Assembly (NCBI RefSeq): GCF_014695375.1
Contig: NZ_JACJOG010000046.1
Span: 62,001-126,000 of the forward strand
Direction: 5' to 3'
Source of the DNA: Coleofasciculus sp. FACHB-T130
GTDB taxonomy: Bacteria; Cyanobacteriota; Cyanobacteriia; Cyanobacteriales; FACHB-T130
DNA length: 64,000 bases
Positions 45,865 to 56,193 of the stretch are shown here, piece by piece. Made by a program: the position numbers and the translations under genes. Each line of letters begins with the position of its first letter. Within the stretch, counting starts at the first letter, position 1. The notes under the pieces were generated by a model. It worked only from the letters and a program-made list of their open reading frames with translations, was not told the DNA's origin and did no database searches.

Positions 45865-46340
45865 GTAAACCTAGTGCTAAGGTGCCATCTTATATTTTGA
45901 AAAATATTTGAGATTAGTCAATTCAACTTCATTAAAAGTTTTTGTAAAGAATTATTTTATTGTTTTGATATAATTCTACCTAAATCAAATTCATCGAGTG
46001 TCCATAGTAGCACTGAAATAGCGAATTGTACCAAGAATTTTTTAAACTGCTTCTAAGGGTACCAAAGAGCAAACAGCTTGGCGGTGGTTAAAAATTGTAG
46101 TTATCGTGAGTTATCCTCAGGGACCGACCGGAATCATCAATATTGACAGAATTATCAAGCGGTGAGAAGGCTGACTGGGGAACCCCCTGCCAACAGCGAT
46201 CGCTGTTGGCAGCACGCGCAGAGCCAAGCATACTTCCCGCGTGGTTAATCTAGGAACTCAAGGCAGATAATGAGATTAGTAGAAACCTTAAAGTAAACCG
46301 AGTCCGGAGCGAACCAGTCGCATCTCAAGTCAGAGCAACA
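45865..46340. other. Intergenic, no gene seen
   Basis: Separates two divergent transcripts (STAS-transferase minus, queE plus). No gene or RNA recognised; both promoters must lie here. Confidence 0.4.
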
Positions 46341-47129
46341 ATGACCCCTAACACTGCCGACTATCCCACTGCGCGGCTAATTGAAGTCTTCTCCGCCATT
46401 CAAGGGGAAGGACTGAATGTAGGCACCCGCCAAATATTTATCCGCTTTGCCATCTGCGACCTGCGCTGCCATTTTTGCGACAGTGCCCACACCTGGTTAG
46501 CTCCAGATAAATGTACTGTGGAGCAAACACCTGGCCAAAGAGACTTTGAAACCCACTCCAATCCAGTGTCTAGCTCGGTGTTACTAGAATGGATTGAACG
46601 GCAAAATCAACCTGGTTTGCACGACAGCATCAGCCTCACGGGTGGCGAACCGCTGCTTCATGCTCCCTTCCTAGCTAAATTTCTGCCTGTTTTGCGCCAC
46701 TCCACAGGGTTGCCAGTCTACCTAGAAACTGGCGGTCATCGTCCAGAACAACTAGCCCCGATTTTGCCCTTCCTGGACTCTGTAGGCATGGATATGAAGC
46801 TGCCTAGCGTCAGTGGAGAACAAAGGTGGGAAGCGCACAGGGAATTTCTCCAGCTTTGCCATGACTCACGGGTTGATAGTTTTGTCAAATTAATTATTTC
46901 TAGCCAAACTGAGTCATCTGAGCTGGAACAGGCATCTGAATTGGTGGCAGCAGTTAGCCCTGCTATCCCGGTGTTCTTACAGCCAGTAACACCCCTACAA
47001 ATGCCCCATCATCTGCCAGTGTTTGCTCCAACCCCCGAGCAGGTTCTGGAGTGGCAGGCATTAATGAAGCGAAGCCTCAAACAAGTACGAGTTGTGCCAC
47101 AGACTCACAAAATGCTGGGTCAACTTTAG
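46341..47129 (+). CDS. queE: 7-carboxy-7-deazaguanine synthase
   Basis: 262 residues. Radical SAM enzyme with CDLRCHFC (CxxxCxxC) near residue 40, preceded by FSAIQGEGLNVGTRQIFIRF, as in QueE. It turns 6-carboxy-tetrahydropterin into the deazaguanine precursor of queuosine in tRNA. LTGGEPLLH and the C-terminal VVPQTHKMLG are typical. No other queuosine genes lie next to it. Confidence 0.92.
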   Translation: MTPNTADYPTARLIEVFSAIQGEGLNVGTRQIFIRFAICDLRCHFCDSAHTWLAPDKCTVEQTPGQRDFETHSNPVSSSVLLEWIERQNQPGLHDSISLTGGEPLLHAPFLAKFLPVLRHSTGLPVYLETGGHRPEQLAPILPFLDSVGMDMKLPSVSGEQRWEAHREFLQLCHDSRVDSFVKLIISSQTESSELEQASELVAAVSPAIPVFLQPVTPLQMPHHLPVFAPTPEQVLEWQALMKRSLKQVRVVPQTHKMLGQL

Positions 47130-47330
47130 AATTGTTCATGGTTCATAAGGAATTCTCAGGAACCACGAATCCTGATTAGTAAATTTGTGTAGTTGAATAA
47201 AGAATTGATGAAGAACCGGAATACTTATGTGAAATTACTGTGTGGAAGACCGCTTTAAAGTTATCTTTAACCAGCTTTTAAAGTAACCGTCTGATGCTCG
47301 TGATAGTAAAAGTTCTGAGGCTAAGACATT

Positions 47331-48806
47331 ATGAAAGCAAAGCATTGGCTTTGGACGGTTAGTTGCTCGCTGGCACTATCTACGCTCTCTATCACGGCAA
47401 ATACCACCTCTACTTATGCTGCTTCCCTGGTTAATACTCTGGCGATTCCGGGGGAAAGTACGGATCTATTCCCGACTAATGGCGACAATGGTGGTGCTAA
47501 CATCAATCGCTTAGGTTTTTTCTCGGATCTATATTACGATCGCTACGAGAATGTGTACTACGGTTTGGGCGATCGCGGTGCAGGAGGCGGTGTACTTTCC
47601 TACGAAACCCGAGTTCAGAAATTTTCGCTGGATGTTGACCCAAACACGGGGACGATTAGCAACTTTAAGCTGCTGAAGACCATTTTATTTACTAAGGACG
47701 GTGAGAACCTCAACGGGTTGAACCCCCAGTTACTCAACGGCGATACCGGAATTCTTGGTCTTAGCTTCGATCCAGAAGGCTTTGCAGTTGCACCCAACGG
47801 CAACTTCTACGTTTCAGACGAGTATGGCCCCTCTGTTTATGAGTTCACTTCGACTGGTTCGTTCATTCGGGCCTTTGCCACTCCAAGCAACATACTTCCT
47901 CTAGCTGGAAGCGTTCCCAATTATGTCGATGGTCGCCCAATCCTTACTAGCGGTCGCCAGGATAACCGAGGCTTTGAGGGAGTGACTCTTAGCCCAGACG
48001 GTAGAAAACTGTATGCGATGCTGCAAGACCCGCTCGTAACTGAGGGAAGTCCCGATGGACGACGCAGCCAGAACTTGAGAATTGTGGAGTTTGATACGGC
48101 AACAGGTGATAGCGTTGCCCAATATATTTACCAGCTAGAAAGTCTTGCCGCTATTAACGATCGCATTCCCGGAACTGATGACGATTTTGGGCAGAATTCT
48201 CAAGGTCGTAATATTGGTATTAGCGCCATTACCGCCCTCAATAACAATGAGTTCCTGGTACTGGAACGCGATAATCGCGGCGTGGGCGAAGCCGATCCTC
48301 TAAGTGAAGCCCCAGTCGCCAGTAAGCGGGTTTACAAAATTGATCTCACAGGTGCCACAGATGTCAGCAACATCAGCTTGATAGGTACAAATACTTTACC
48401 ATCTGGCGTAATACCTGTTAGCAAGTCTCTGTTTTTAGATGTTGCAGCGCAGCTGAAGGCGAGTGGTCAAGTAATCCCTGAGAAGTTGGAAGGTTTGACA
48501 ATCGGGCCTAAGCTAACGGATGGTTCCTACGCAATTATCCTTGGCACGGATAACGACTTTAGTGTGACTCAGGGGAATGCTGGTCAGCAGGATGTTTGCA
48601 CAGATGGTACAGCCTTTACTCTCGTATCTATTGATAGCGGCTGTCCCGCCGGACAAAAATTACTTCCAGGCTACCTCTACTCGTTCAAAGCTAGTGCTAC
48701 AGAGTTAGAGGGGTTTGTACCTCCGGAAAAAGTGCCAGAACCAGCGGCAACGGCTGGATTAATGCTACTGGGTTTTGGCGGTTTGTTGCTTAAGCGGCGG
48801 CAATAA
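47331..48806 (+). CDS. Esterase-like/phytase-type protein with PEP-CTERM signal
   Basis: 491 residues. A signal peptide (LWTVSCSLALSTLSITANTTSTYA) leads to a beta-propeller of the 'esterase-like activity of phytase' family: FSDLYYDRYENVYYGLGDRGAGGG, GLSFDPEGFAVAPNGNFYVSDEYGP and SRQDNRGFEGVTLSPDGRKLYAML. It ends with VPEPAATAGLMLLGFGGLLLKRRQ, a PEP-CTERM signal for exosortase sorting. It is secreted, probably to the cell surface. Confidence 0.85.
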   Translation: MKAKHWLWTVSCSLALSTLSITANTTSTYAASLVNTLAIPGESTDLFPTNGDNGGANINRLGFFSDLYYDRYENVYYGLGDRGAGGGVLSYETRVQKFSLDVDPNTGTISNFKLLKTILFTKDGENLNGLNPQLLNGDTGILGLSFDPEGFAVAPNGNFYVSDEYGPSVYEFTSTGSFIRAFATPSNILPLAGSVPNYVDGRPILTSGRQDNRGFEGVTLSPDGRKLYAMLQDPLVTEGSPDGRRSQNLRIVEFDTATGDSVAQYIYQLESLAAINDRIPGTDDDFGQNSQGRNIGISAITALNNNEFLVLERDNRGVGEADPLSEAPVASKRVYKIDLTGATDVSNISLIGTNTLPSGVIPVSKSLFLDVAAQLKASGQVIPEKLEGLTIGPKLTDGSYAIILGTDNDFSVTQGNAGQQDVCTDGTAFTLVSIDSGCPAGQKLLPGYLYSFKASATELEGFVPPEKVPEPAATAGLMLLGFGGLLLKRRQ

Positions 48807-48825
48807 AAAGGCAATGTAAACAGTG

Positions 48826-48864
48826 CCCAAATTCGGGTGTACCAAAGCTACACCCGAATTTGGG
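48826..48864. terminator. 16-bp perfect hairpin after the PEP-CTERM gene
   Basis: CCCAAATTCGGGTGTA (48826-48841) pairs perfectly with TACACCCGAATTTGGG (48849-48864), loop 7 nt. It lies just after the stop at 48806. No T run follows; it probably ends or stabilises the mRNA. Confidence 0.6.
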
Positions 48865-48964
48865 GAAAGACAGGCACTCATGTAAAACAGAAGAATTCTT
48901 CAATCTCGTTACTCAGCTTACGCCTGGTAACGAAGATTTGGATGCGATCGCATCCGAAGAGTCT

Positions 48965-49609
48965 TTATATTGAGTCCTCGCGTGCGCCTTTGACTTTAGC
49001 TTTGGCTTTGGCAGCACTACGCTTGAGGGCAGAAAGCCGCGTTTCGTATTTGCTCCGTTGCCGTTTGTTTGGGGTTAGCTCTAGCAAAGCTTTCAAAGCG
49101 CTACCCAAACTTTTGTAGGCGTTGGGGAGGGAATAACCAAAGCGGGTGGCAAGCGCGATCGCTTTCTCATCCGCTTCAATCATCTCTTTTACCTGCTTCT
49201 CTCCACTATTTTTTTGATACAATCTCCAGCCTGAGACACCACACAATGCCAAGGCTAATATCAACAGCAAGCCATCCTGCACCCACAGTTCGCCGACAGC
49301 ACCGCCTAAACCAATTGCTAGCGCCGCCATTTCCCAGCCATCTCTAGGGATGGTGTCGTTTTGAATTCGGGCAACTTCGTGCCAAAACAGCAAATTCCGC
49401 TGATCGAGTGCTAGCTGATCCCATTTCACCAGATCAATTTGAACCTCAATTTGATCCTTGCCAATTTCTTCACAGCGGATCAGGGGTGGATTCACTTCAG
49501 TCGTTCCTTCGACTGTTACCCAGCTTTGCAATTCTGGCGGCAGTAAGGTTTTTAACCGCCGGAGTTCGCTCATCTCAGCTCTAGCAGAAGAGGTTGCATA
49601 GGATGTCAT
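48965..49609 (-). CDS. DUF3318 family membrane protein
   Basis: About 214 residues from MTSYATSSARAEM. SELRRLKTLLPPELQSWVTVE and LALDQRNLLFWHEVARIQ suggest the cyanobacterial DUF3318 family. Two hydrophobic stretches (ALAIGLGGAVGELWVQDGLLLILALAL) are followed by a basic Lys/Arg/Ala-rich tail. It follows the YbjN-like gene with a small gap. Function unknown. Confidence 0.7.
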   Translation of the reverse strand: MTSYATSSARAEMSELRRLKTLLPPELQSWVTVEGTTEVNPPLIRCEEIGKDQIEVQIDLVKWDQLALDQRNLLFWHEVARIQNDTIPRDGWEMAALAIGLGGAVGELWVQDGLLLILALALCGVSGWRLYQKNSGEKQVKEMIEADEKAIALATRFGYSLPNAYKSLGSALKALLELTPNKRQRSKYETRLSALKRSAAKAKAKVKGAREDSI

Positions 49610-49692
49610 AGTCGTCCAGCCCCAGGAAATTCGCTTTTCAATCGTAAGGTTATTACTTTGGAGTATAGCGATCTTCGTGCCCGGATTCAGAT

Positions 49693-50250
49693 TCACTCAG
49701 ATGGGAATAGTCCCCGCTTCTTACGCGCTTCCATCGCTCTCTCCAACATTTGCAGTAATCCAGGAGCTTCTTCTTGAAGGGTAAGCAGTAGCCTTTCTCC
49801 CAATTCTCGATCGCCTGGATCTTTGCCGGTTTCCATCACCTCTTTCAGTCGAGGCATCGCTACATTATCAATAATTTGAATTAAACCTGACAAACAACGG
49901 TTGAATTGTTTTTCGGTAAGACTTGAATCTTCTAAGGGAAACTCAATGATGGCACGAATTTCGCCATCGTTTGGGTCATATTCCCATTGCAGCATTTTGG
50001 TTTCCCAAGAAATGCACAGCATTGTCTGGAGGATCGCTTCTTTGTAAGGATGATCTTTAACTCCAGATATAACTTGGGGCGCAAATACCTTGAAAAATTC
50101 CCCATCCTCATCCAGCTGGACAACAATCAAGAATTCGTCTACGTTTTCAGCTTGTACACCCGTCAGAATCCGGTACGCTTCTTCGTCGATGTGATATTTC
50201 CAACCTTGATTGTCTAGATACGTGGCAATCTGTCGTAAAGTAGCGCCCAT
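49693..50250 (-). CDS. YbjN-like protein
   Basis: 185 residues. IATYLDNQGWKYHIDEEAYRILTGVQ followed by LIVVQLDEDGEFFKVFAPQV and LLQWEYDPNDGEIRAIIEFPLEDSSL are typical of the T3S-chaperone-like YbjN fold. Cyanobacterial members are chaperone-like factors of unknown target. It is upstream of the DUF3318 gene and probably co-transcribed. Confidence 0.75.
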   Translation of the reverse strand: MGATLRQIATYLDNQGWKYHIDEEAYRILTGVQAENVDEFLIVVQLDEDGEFFKVFAPQVISGVKDHPYKEAILQTMLCISWETKMLQWEYDPNDGEIRAIIEFPLEDSSLTEKQFNRCLSGLIQIIDNVAMPRLKEVMETGKDPGDRELGERLLLTLQEEAPGLLQMLERAMEARKKRGLFPSE

Positions 50251-50485
50251 GACAGCCTCGCTGCGTCAGGTGGAGCAGGAATAACACGACACAGTATAAC
50301 GTGCTATCTGACAACGGCATAGAGAAAGCCGTCTTTAGTTAGGGCTTGGGGCGATCGCTTGCTTCTAACGCTGTTCCGATCGGGGTTTGGTTTGGAGCTA
50401 GGATAGCGATCGCGTCTTTTGTTTCTCAAGCAATTTTGCTCCGAAAAACCCAACGCCAGATGCCTGCGGTACAGTTCAAATTTGC

Positions 50486-50716
50486 CTAGCGCTGGTGGGA
50501 ACGACCGCCAAGATAGAGTGCCGCGGCAAGGGCGATTCCAGGTAATGTAATGACTGCTGCCAATGGAGAACGTAACCAACTCGCTTGCTCGTACCGTTCT
50601 CGATAATAAGTAGACCTAAGCGAACAGGGTTGAGCGGAACTGACTGAACCCAACAAAATGCTACTAGCGATCGCAGTGCTAGAAGCGATCGTAACCAAAG
50701 ATAATTTTGTTTTCAT
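50486..50716 (-). CDS. Small secreted protein
   Basis: 76 residues, start after a GGAG site. A signal peptide (MKTKLSLVTIASSTAIASSILLG) precedes a basic stretch, and a second hydrophobic helix (LAAVITLPGIALAAALYLGG) lies near the end. No family recognised. Confidence 0.5.
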   Translation of the reverse strand: MKTKLSLVTIASSTAIASSILLGSVSSAQPCSLRSTYYRERYEQASWLRSPLAAVITLPGIALAAALYLGGRSHQR

Positions 50717-51087
50717 ACAGTTTTTTCTCCTACCGCGTTTTAGTGCAGGGAACGATCCTGAGCGATCGCGCAAAGTTTCATTTAATTCTAGCTGCCTCTG
50801 ACTAAACTGGGGTGGAATGCTACGCAAGTGCAAAAAAAGGGGAGTGCGATCGCTCTAACTCAGACAAGCTAAAACTAAAGTGGTTTTTGTAACTGCACAA
50901 CCCTTCCGGAAGCCTTTGTAGCATTTCAAGCCAGTACGTTTTCTGACAAAAATGCCTTTTCCTATCTAATTCGCACAGTCAAACTACCAACTGAAAACTG
51001 AAGAACTAACAAAAACTTGGAAAGCATTTATTGATGGTGCCATACAATTAGGTTGAAATTCAGTATTACTCCTGAATCGGAGCGTCT
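50717..51087. other. Intergenic, no gene seen
   Basis: About 370 bp between two divergent genes. It contains HIP1 copies and no RNA or ORF that I can support. Confidence 0.4.
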
Positions 51088-51990
51088 TTGAGGACTGTTA
51101 AAATACCCAGCAGTTTAGCTGTGTATATTGATATGAACTTAGAGCGATCGCTCATGAAGCTAGCCAATGCCGTATCTAAGCTTAATGAACTTTCATCAAT
51201 GGAAATTTGTACTGAACCAAAATGTACTAAACAAGTTTCTAAACCAGGTCATAAATTGTGTTACGAGCATTGGAAGGCTAACAACACTCAAGCGTCACCC
51301 ACACCAAAACCTAAACCGAAGCCTCAGCCATCGTCTTCCCCATCGCTGTTGTCCGCTACCAGCATCAGCGAGAAACTGGCAATACCCAAGCACAAAGTTA
51401 ACCCCATTTTGGCTGAATTAGGATTGTTGAGCAAAGACCAGAACGGCTGGGTTGCTACCAAGTTAGGAATTAACTTCGGTGCGGTGCAAAAAACTTATTC
51501 GCAAGACGGCATGCTATACGTTCTCTGGTCTGAGTCGATTCTGACGAATCAAGCGTTCCTCACGACTATCCAAAGTATCAATGGTGATAGTTTAGAAGCA
51601 AGTACCAAGGAAGCAACCAGCGAACAAGGGTTTCGCGAGAAGTTTCGGGCTAGCGCACAGCATCGCACCACTGATGGGCATTGGGTTCGATCAAAGGCTG
51701 AAGCTCTGATTGATAATTGGTTGTATGTTTCGGGAATCGTTCATGCTTACGAACGACGACTACCCATTGAGGAAGAAGCGTACTGTGACTTTTATCTTCC
51801 ATCAGGGAGAGTGTATATCGAGTATTGGGGATACGACAACGATCAAGAGTATGCGGCACGTAAGCGAGTTAAGCAGGAGCTATATCAGAAGTACCAGCTC
51901 AACTTAATCGAATTATCGGATGAACATATCAAGAATTTGGATGATTGCCTGCCCAGAATATTACTGAAGTTTGGTGTAGTTATTAGTTAA
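51088..51990 (+). CDS. PD-(D/E)XK-type nuclease-like protein with a zinc-knuckle N-terminus
   Basis: 300 residues. Near the start, CTEPKCTKQVSKPGHKLCYEHW looks like a zinc knuckle. A Pro/Lys linker leads to a winged-helix-like part (SISEKLAIPKHKVNPILAELGLL). The C-terminal ~110 residues have VRSKAEALIDNWLYVSGI, a catalytic-type CDFYLPSGRVYIEYWG (D...ExW) and a following Lys-rich helix, as in restriction-endonuclease-fold nucleases. The true start may be the ATG at 51133. Role unknown. Confidence 0.6.
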   Translation: MRTVKIPSSLAVYIDMNLERSLMKLANAVSKLNELSSMEICTEPKCTKQVSKPGHKLCYEHWKANNTQASPTPKPKPKPQPSSSPSLLSATSISEKLAIPKHKVNPILAELGLLSKDQNGWVATKLGINFGAVQKTYSQDGMLYVLWSESILTNQAFLTTIQSINGDSLEASTKEATSEQGFREKFRASAQHRTTDGHWVRSKAEALIDNWLYVSGIVHAYERRLPIEEEAYCDFYLPSGRVYIEYWGYDNDQEYAARKRVKQELYQKYQLNLIELSDEHIKNLDDCLPRILLKFGVVIS

Positions 51991-52119
51991 AGAACTCATA
52001 TAGTTATCCTGTGTTTGCGATCGCTTCCTCTCTTCCTTCGCGTCCTCTGTAGTTGGGTAAAAAAGCGATCGCAATTCGACCCTTCTATCAAGATGACCTA
52101 ACTTTACTGATAAAAGTAA

Positions 52120-52148
52120 TAGGAGCGATCGCATCTAGATCGCTCCTA
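52120..52148. terminator. Hairpin between convergent genes
   Basis: TAGGAGCGATC (52120-52130) pairs perfectly with GATCGCTCCTA (52138-52148), loop 7. It separates the + gene ending at 51990 from chlN on the minus strand and may serve as a bidirectional terminator. Confidence 0.6.
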
Positions 52149-52207
52149 CTATTTATTATCTATTACGCCCCTCACCGAAAAGCGGAAAGGGGCAAGGGGC
52201 GAGGTTC

Positions 52208-53629
<1,422 letters not shown>

Positions 53630-53726
53630 TCAAATTTTTAATTGATTGTTAGTCAAAAGGTGATTAGTTATTAGTCATTCCAGAGACTAAGAAATTCTGA
53701 CTTAATGACTCATAACTATTGACAAA

Positions 53727-53864
53727 TTACTCAGGCTCTGGGATTAGAGCGACAATCTCTGCATCCTTAAGCTTCATTTGCAGAGCGATCCAGGAACGAT
53801 TCGCTTGAAAATATTCCAACCACTTCTGCTTCAAAGCAGATGTAAAGTTTTCAAAAAAAGTCAT
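53727..53864 (-). CDS. DUF5331-like small protein (short)
   Basis: 45 residues beginning MTFFENFTSALKQKWLEYF and ending IPEPE. The N-terminus matches the start of DUF5331 proteins, and it lines up with the LRESVRAKWLDYYRKNHHWL of the next gene. A good ribosome-binding context (GGATG start area) is visible. It lacks the usual Gly/Arg-rich and acidic continuation, so it may be a truncated copy. Confidence 0.6.
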   Translation of the reverse strand: MTFFENFTSALKQKWLEYFQANRSWIALQMKLKDAEIVALIPEPE

Positions 53865-53903
53865 CCTTTCTGTTAGCTCATCCTGCCAATACTGGGTTAA
53901 CTT

Positions 53904-54488
53904 TTAGCGCTGCCAAGGAAAGCGATGCTTTTTATAAACTCCCTCGCAAGATTCATCCACCTTAGCAGCGATACGACTGGCTGATTGAGCAACATTGACA
54001 GCAGCCGGAGGTAGCATTCTGACTTCCTCTGTATCTGTTTTTTCAGCCGATAGTGCCTCTAGCTCATCGTCGGGAGCCGCCGGTAATGCCTCTAGCTCAT
54101 CGTCGGGATCGAAGTCTAGCCCAAAGCTCGCCACAATTCGGTCGGGGTCTGCATTGAGGTCCACAATCAGGGGAAGCATCTCATTAAATTGCGGGTCTAG
54201 AGTCGATAGCGTCGCCAAAATGAAGCTGGAGGTAGGGCGTCTTTGTCCTTCAGATGTCACCCAGACTTGCAGACGATTGAGCCAGTGGTGATTTTTTCGA
54301 TAGTAGTCTAGCCATTTGGCTCTGACCGATTCCCGTAGCTGCTCAGGACGTAGCTGCTCAGGACATAGCTGCTCGGTGTTCACAGTTGGGCTTGATGCTG
54401 ATGCTGGTGAAAATAATTTGGTTTGGAGAATGGTGCATAACAATACGCACGTCAAGATTGACACTAAAAGCATTGATCCATTCTCCAT
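53904..54488 (-). CDS. DUF5331-like protein
   Basis: 194 residues with an N-terminal membrane segment (SMLLVSILTCVLLCTILQTKLF). Then LRESVRAKWLDYYRKNHHWLNRLQVWV, GQRRPTSSFILATLSTLDPQ and an acidic FDPDDELEAL repeat, as in the cyanobacterial DUF5331 family often found by chlL/chlN. Function unknown; genes of this family appear in the chl cluster, so a role in dark chlorophyll synthesis or assembly is possible. Confidence 0.6.
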   Translation of the reverse strand: MENGSMLLVSILTCVLLCTILQTKLFSPASASSPTVNTEQLCPEQLRPEQLRESVRAKWLDYYRKNHHWLNRLQVWVTSEGQRRPTSSFILATLSTLDPQFNEMLPLIVDLNADPDRIVASFGLDFDPDDELEALPAAPDDELEALSAEKTDTEEVRMLPPAAVNVAQSASRIAAKVDESCEGVYKKHRFPWQR

Positions 54489-54498
54489 CCTTAGCTCC

Positions 54499-55365
54499 CT
54501 AAACCATCATCATATCTAGCTCTTGTTCTTCAGTCTTCACCTCTGGCTTGGTGGGATTGAGGTAGAAATCAGACAGCAAGGAGAACAACTCGCGGTCTGG
54601 AGCATCGTTCGGCACAACACCCTCTGGACGCGCCAGAATTTGGTCGGCAATGTTGAGGTAGTAATCGCAGACGTAGTTCAGCGAGGGGTCAGTCTCTGCC
54701 ATTTCAAACAGAGTTTTGCCCTTAACACGGGAAACGCGAATGTCTTCAATCAGCGGCAACACTTCCAGCACTGGCATCGGTACCGCAGAAATGTATTTCT
54801 CGATCAGGTCGCGCTTAGCAGTGCGGTTGCCAATCAATCCGGCGAGACGCAGGGGGTGAGTCCGAGCTTTTTCACGGACAGAAGCGGCAATCCGGTTGGC
54901 TGCAAACAAGGCGTCAAAGCCGTTGTCAGTGACAATCAAGCAGTAGTCCGAATAGTTGAGGGGAGCTGCAAAGCCACCGCATACCACGTCACCGAGTACG
55001 TCAAACAGAATGATATCGTACTCATCGAAGGCGTTCAGTTCCTTGAGTAACTTCACGGTTTCGCCTACCACGTAACCGCCGCAACCGGCACCAGCTGGGG
55101 GACCCCCTGCTTCTACGCAATCAACGCCGCCATAGCCTTTGTAGATGACATCTTCAGCCCAGACATCTTCGTAGTGGTAGTCCTTTTCTTGAAGCGTGTC
55201 GATAATTGTGGGAATCAGGAAGCCGGTCAGGGTGAAGGTGCTGTCGTGCTTGGGGTCACAGCCAATTTGCAGGACTTTCTTGCCGCGCTTGGCTAGAGCC
55301 ACAGAGATATTGCAGCTGGTTGTGGATTTGCCGATTCCGCCTTTTCCGTATACTGACAGTTTCAC
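54499..55365 (-). CDS. chlL: Light-independent protochlorophyllide reductase ATPase subunit L
   Basis: 288 residues, the NifH-like electron donor of the dark enzyme. P-loop [14 protein letters not shown], switch segments and the two Cys ligands of the bridging [4Fe-4S] cluster in AGAGCGG and [10 protein letters not shown] are in place. ATP hydrolysis drives electron transfer to ChlN/ChlB. First gene of the local chlL-DUF5331-DUF5331-chlN set. Confidence 0.97.
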   Translation of the reverse strand: MKLSVYGKGGIGKSTTSCNISVALAKRGKKVLQIGCDPKHDSTFTLTGFLIPTIIDTLQEKDYHYEDVWAEDVIYKGYGGVDCVEAGGPPAGAGCGGYVVGETVKLLKELNAFDEYDIILFDVLGDVVCGGFAAPLNYSDYCLIVTDNGFDALFAANRIAASVREKARTHPLRLAGLIGNRTAKRDLIEKYISAVPMPVLEVLPLIEDIRVSRVKGKTLFEMAETDPSLNYVCDYYLNIADQILARPEGVVPNDAPDRELFSLLSDFYLNPTKPEVKTEEQELDMMMV

Positions 55366-56193
55366 GCGCTTCGTCTCCTATAGTTTCATTTCAAACCAGG
55401 ATGGTTGTCTTTGGTGTTAGGCAGGGCATGAATAAAGTCGCTGCCGAAGAAAGCCAGCCGTAGATTGCTTTTTATCTGGGTATGAACTGCATTATTGTCC
55501 AACTGCCGCAGAAAATAAAGGGGATGGAGGAATGGATTAGGTACTAATCGCGATTATTGAGAAGATAGATAAGTTTTTAATGTTTTCCGTTTCCTAAAAA
55601 TGCTTATAAAGCTGCAATTTAAATTTTTAAGAGGTTTTGTACTCTCCTAATTAATAATGTGGAACAAAAGACAAAAAGCTCGGGGCGAAGAGAAGACGCT
55701 CACGCTACAACGTGAAACCGATAATTTGAGGCTATTTAGGACTCTGCGAACAACGGCGCTCGTCGAGAAAGTCTTAAACTGTACCTATAACTCGGATTGA
55801 CTTCGCCTAATCGGCTACACTGCCTGAAGCAGATGGCTAATCAAAAGGGTCACAGAGGCATCTGCAAGTAAAGTGGGGATTTTGATGAATAATTATTAAT
55901 TTTTGAGAGACAGTTTTCTAGGAATCCGAGTTGAGTTCACAGTCAGGGAGAAGATCGCAGAGGGGCGGGAAGAGGCTAACATCAATCACCGAAAGGGGAG
56001 GAGGGATGGTTTTGCGGAGCGCCTGGTGTTCCGAAGCAATCCGTCGTCATGACCAAGACTAAAGCGATCGCTATCTCTCATCGGGAACGCTTCTTGACTA
56101 GGCTTAAATTAGGACGCCATCTTTTTCTAAAGCGTATGCGTTGATTTATGGAAAGCCTTAGAGTCGGATTTTAGTTAAAGCAACTATATCTAT
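55366..56193. other. 828-bp intergenic stretch, no gene seen
   Basis: Between divergent chlL and thiO-thiG. It must contain the chlL promoter and leader. I looked for a TPP riboswitch before thiO-thiG and did not see one. No ORF of coding character. Confidence 0.4.

Noticed and set aside
55900-56193. TPP riboswitch before thiO-thiG
   Set aside because: The CTGAGA and ACCTGATCTGG-type conserved parts are not present.
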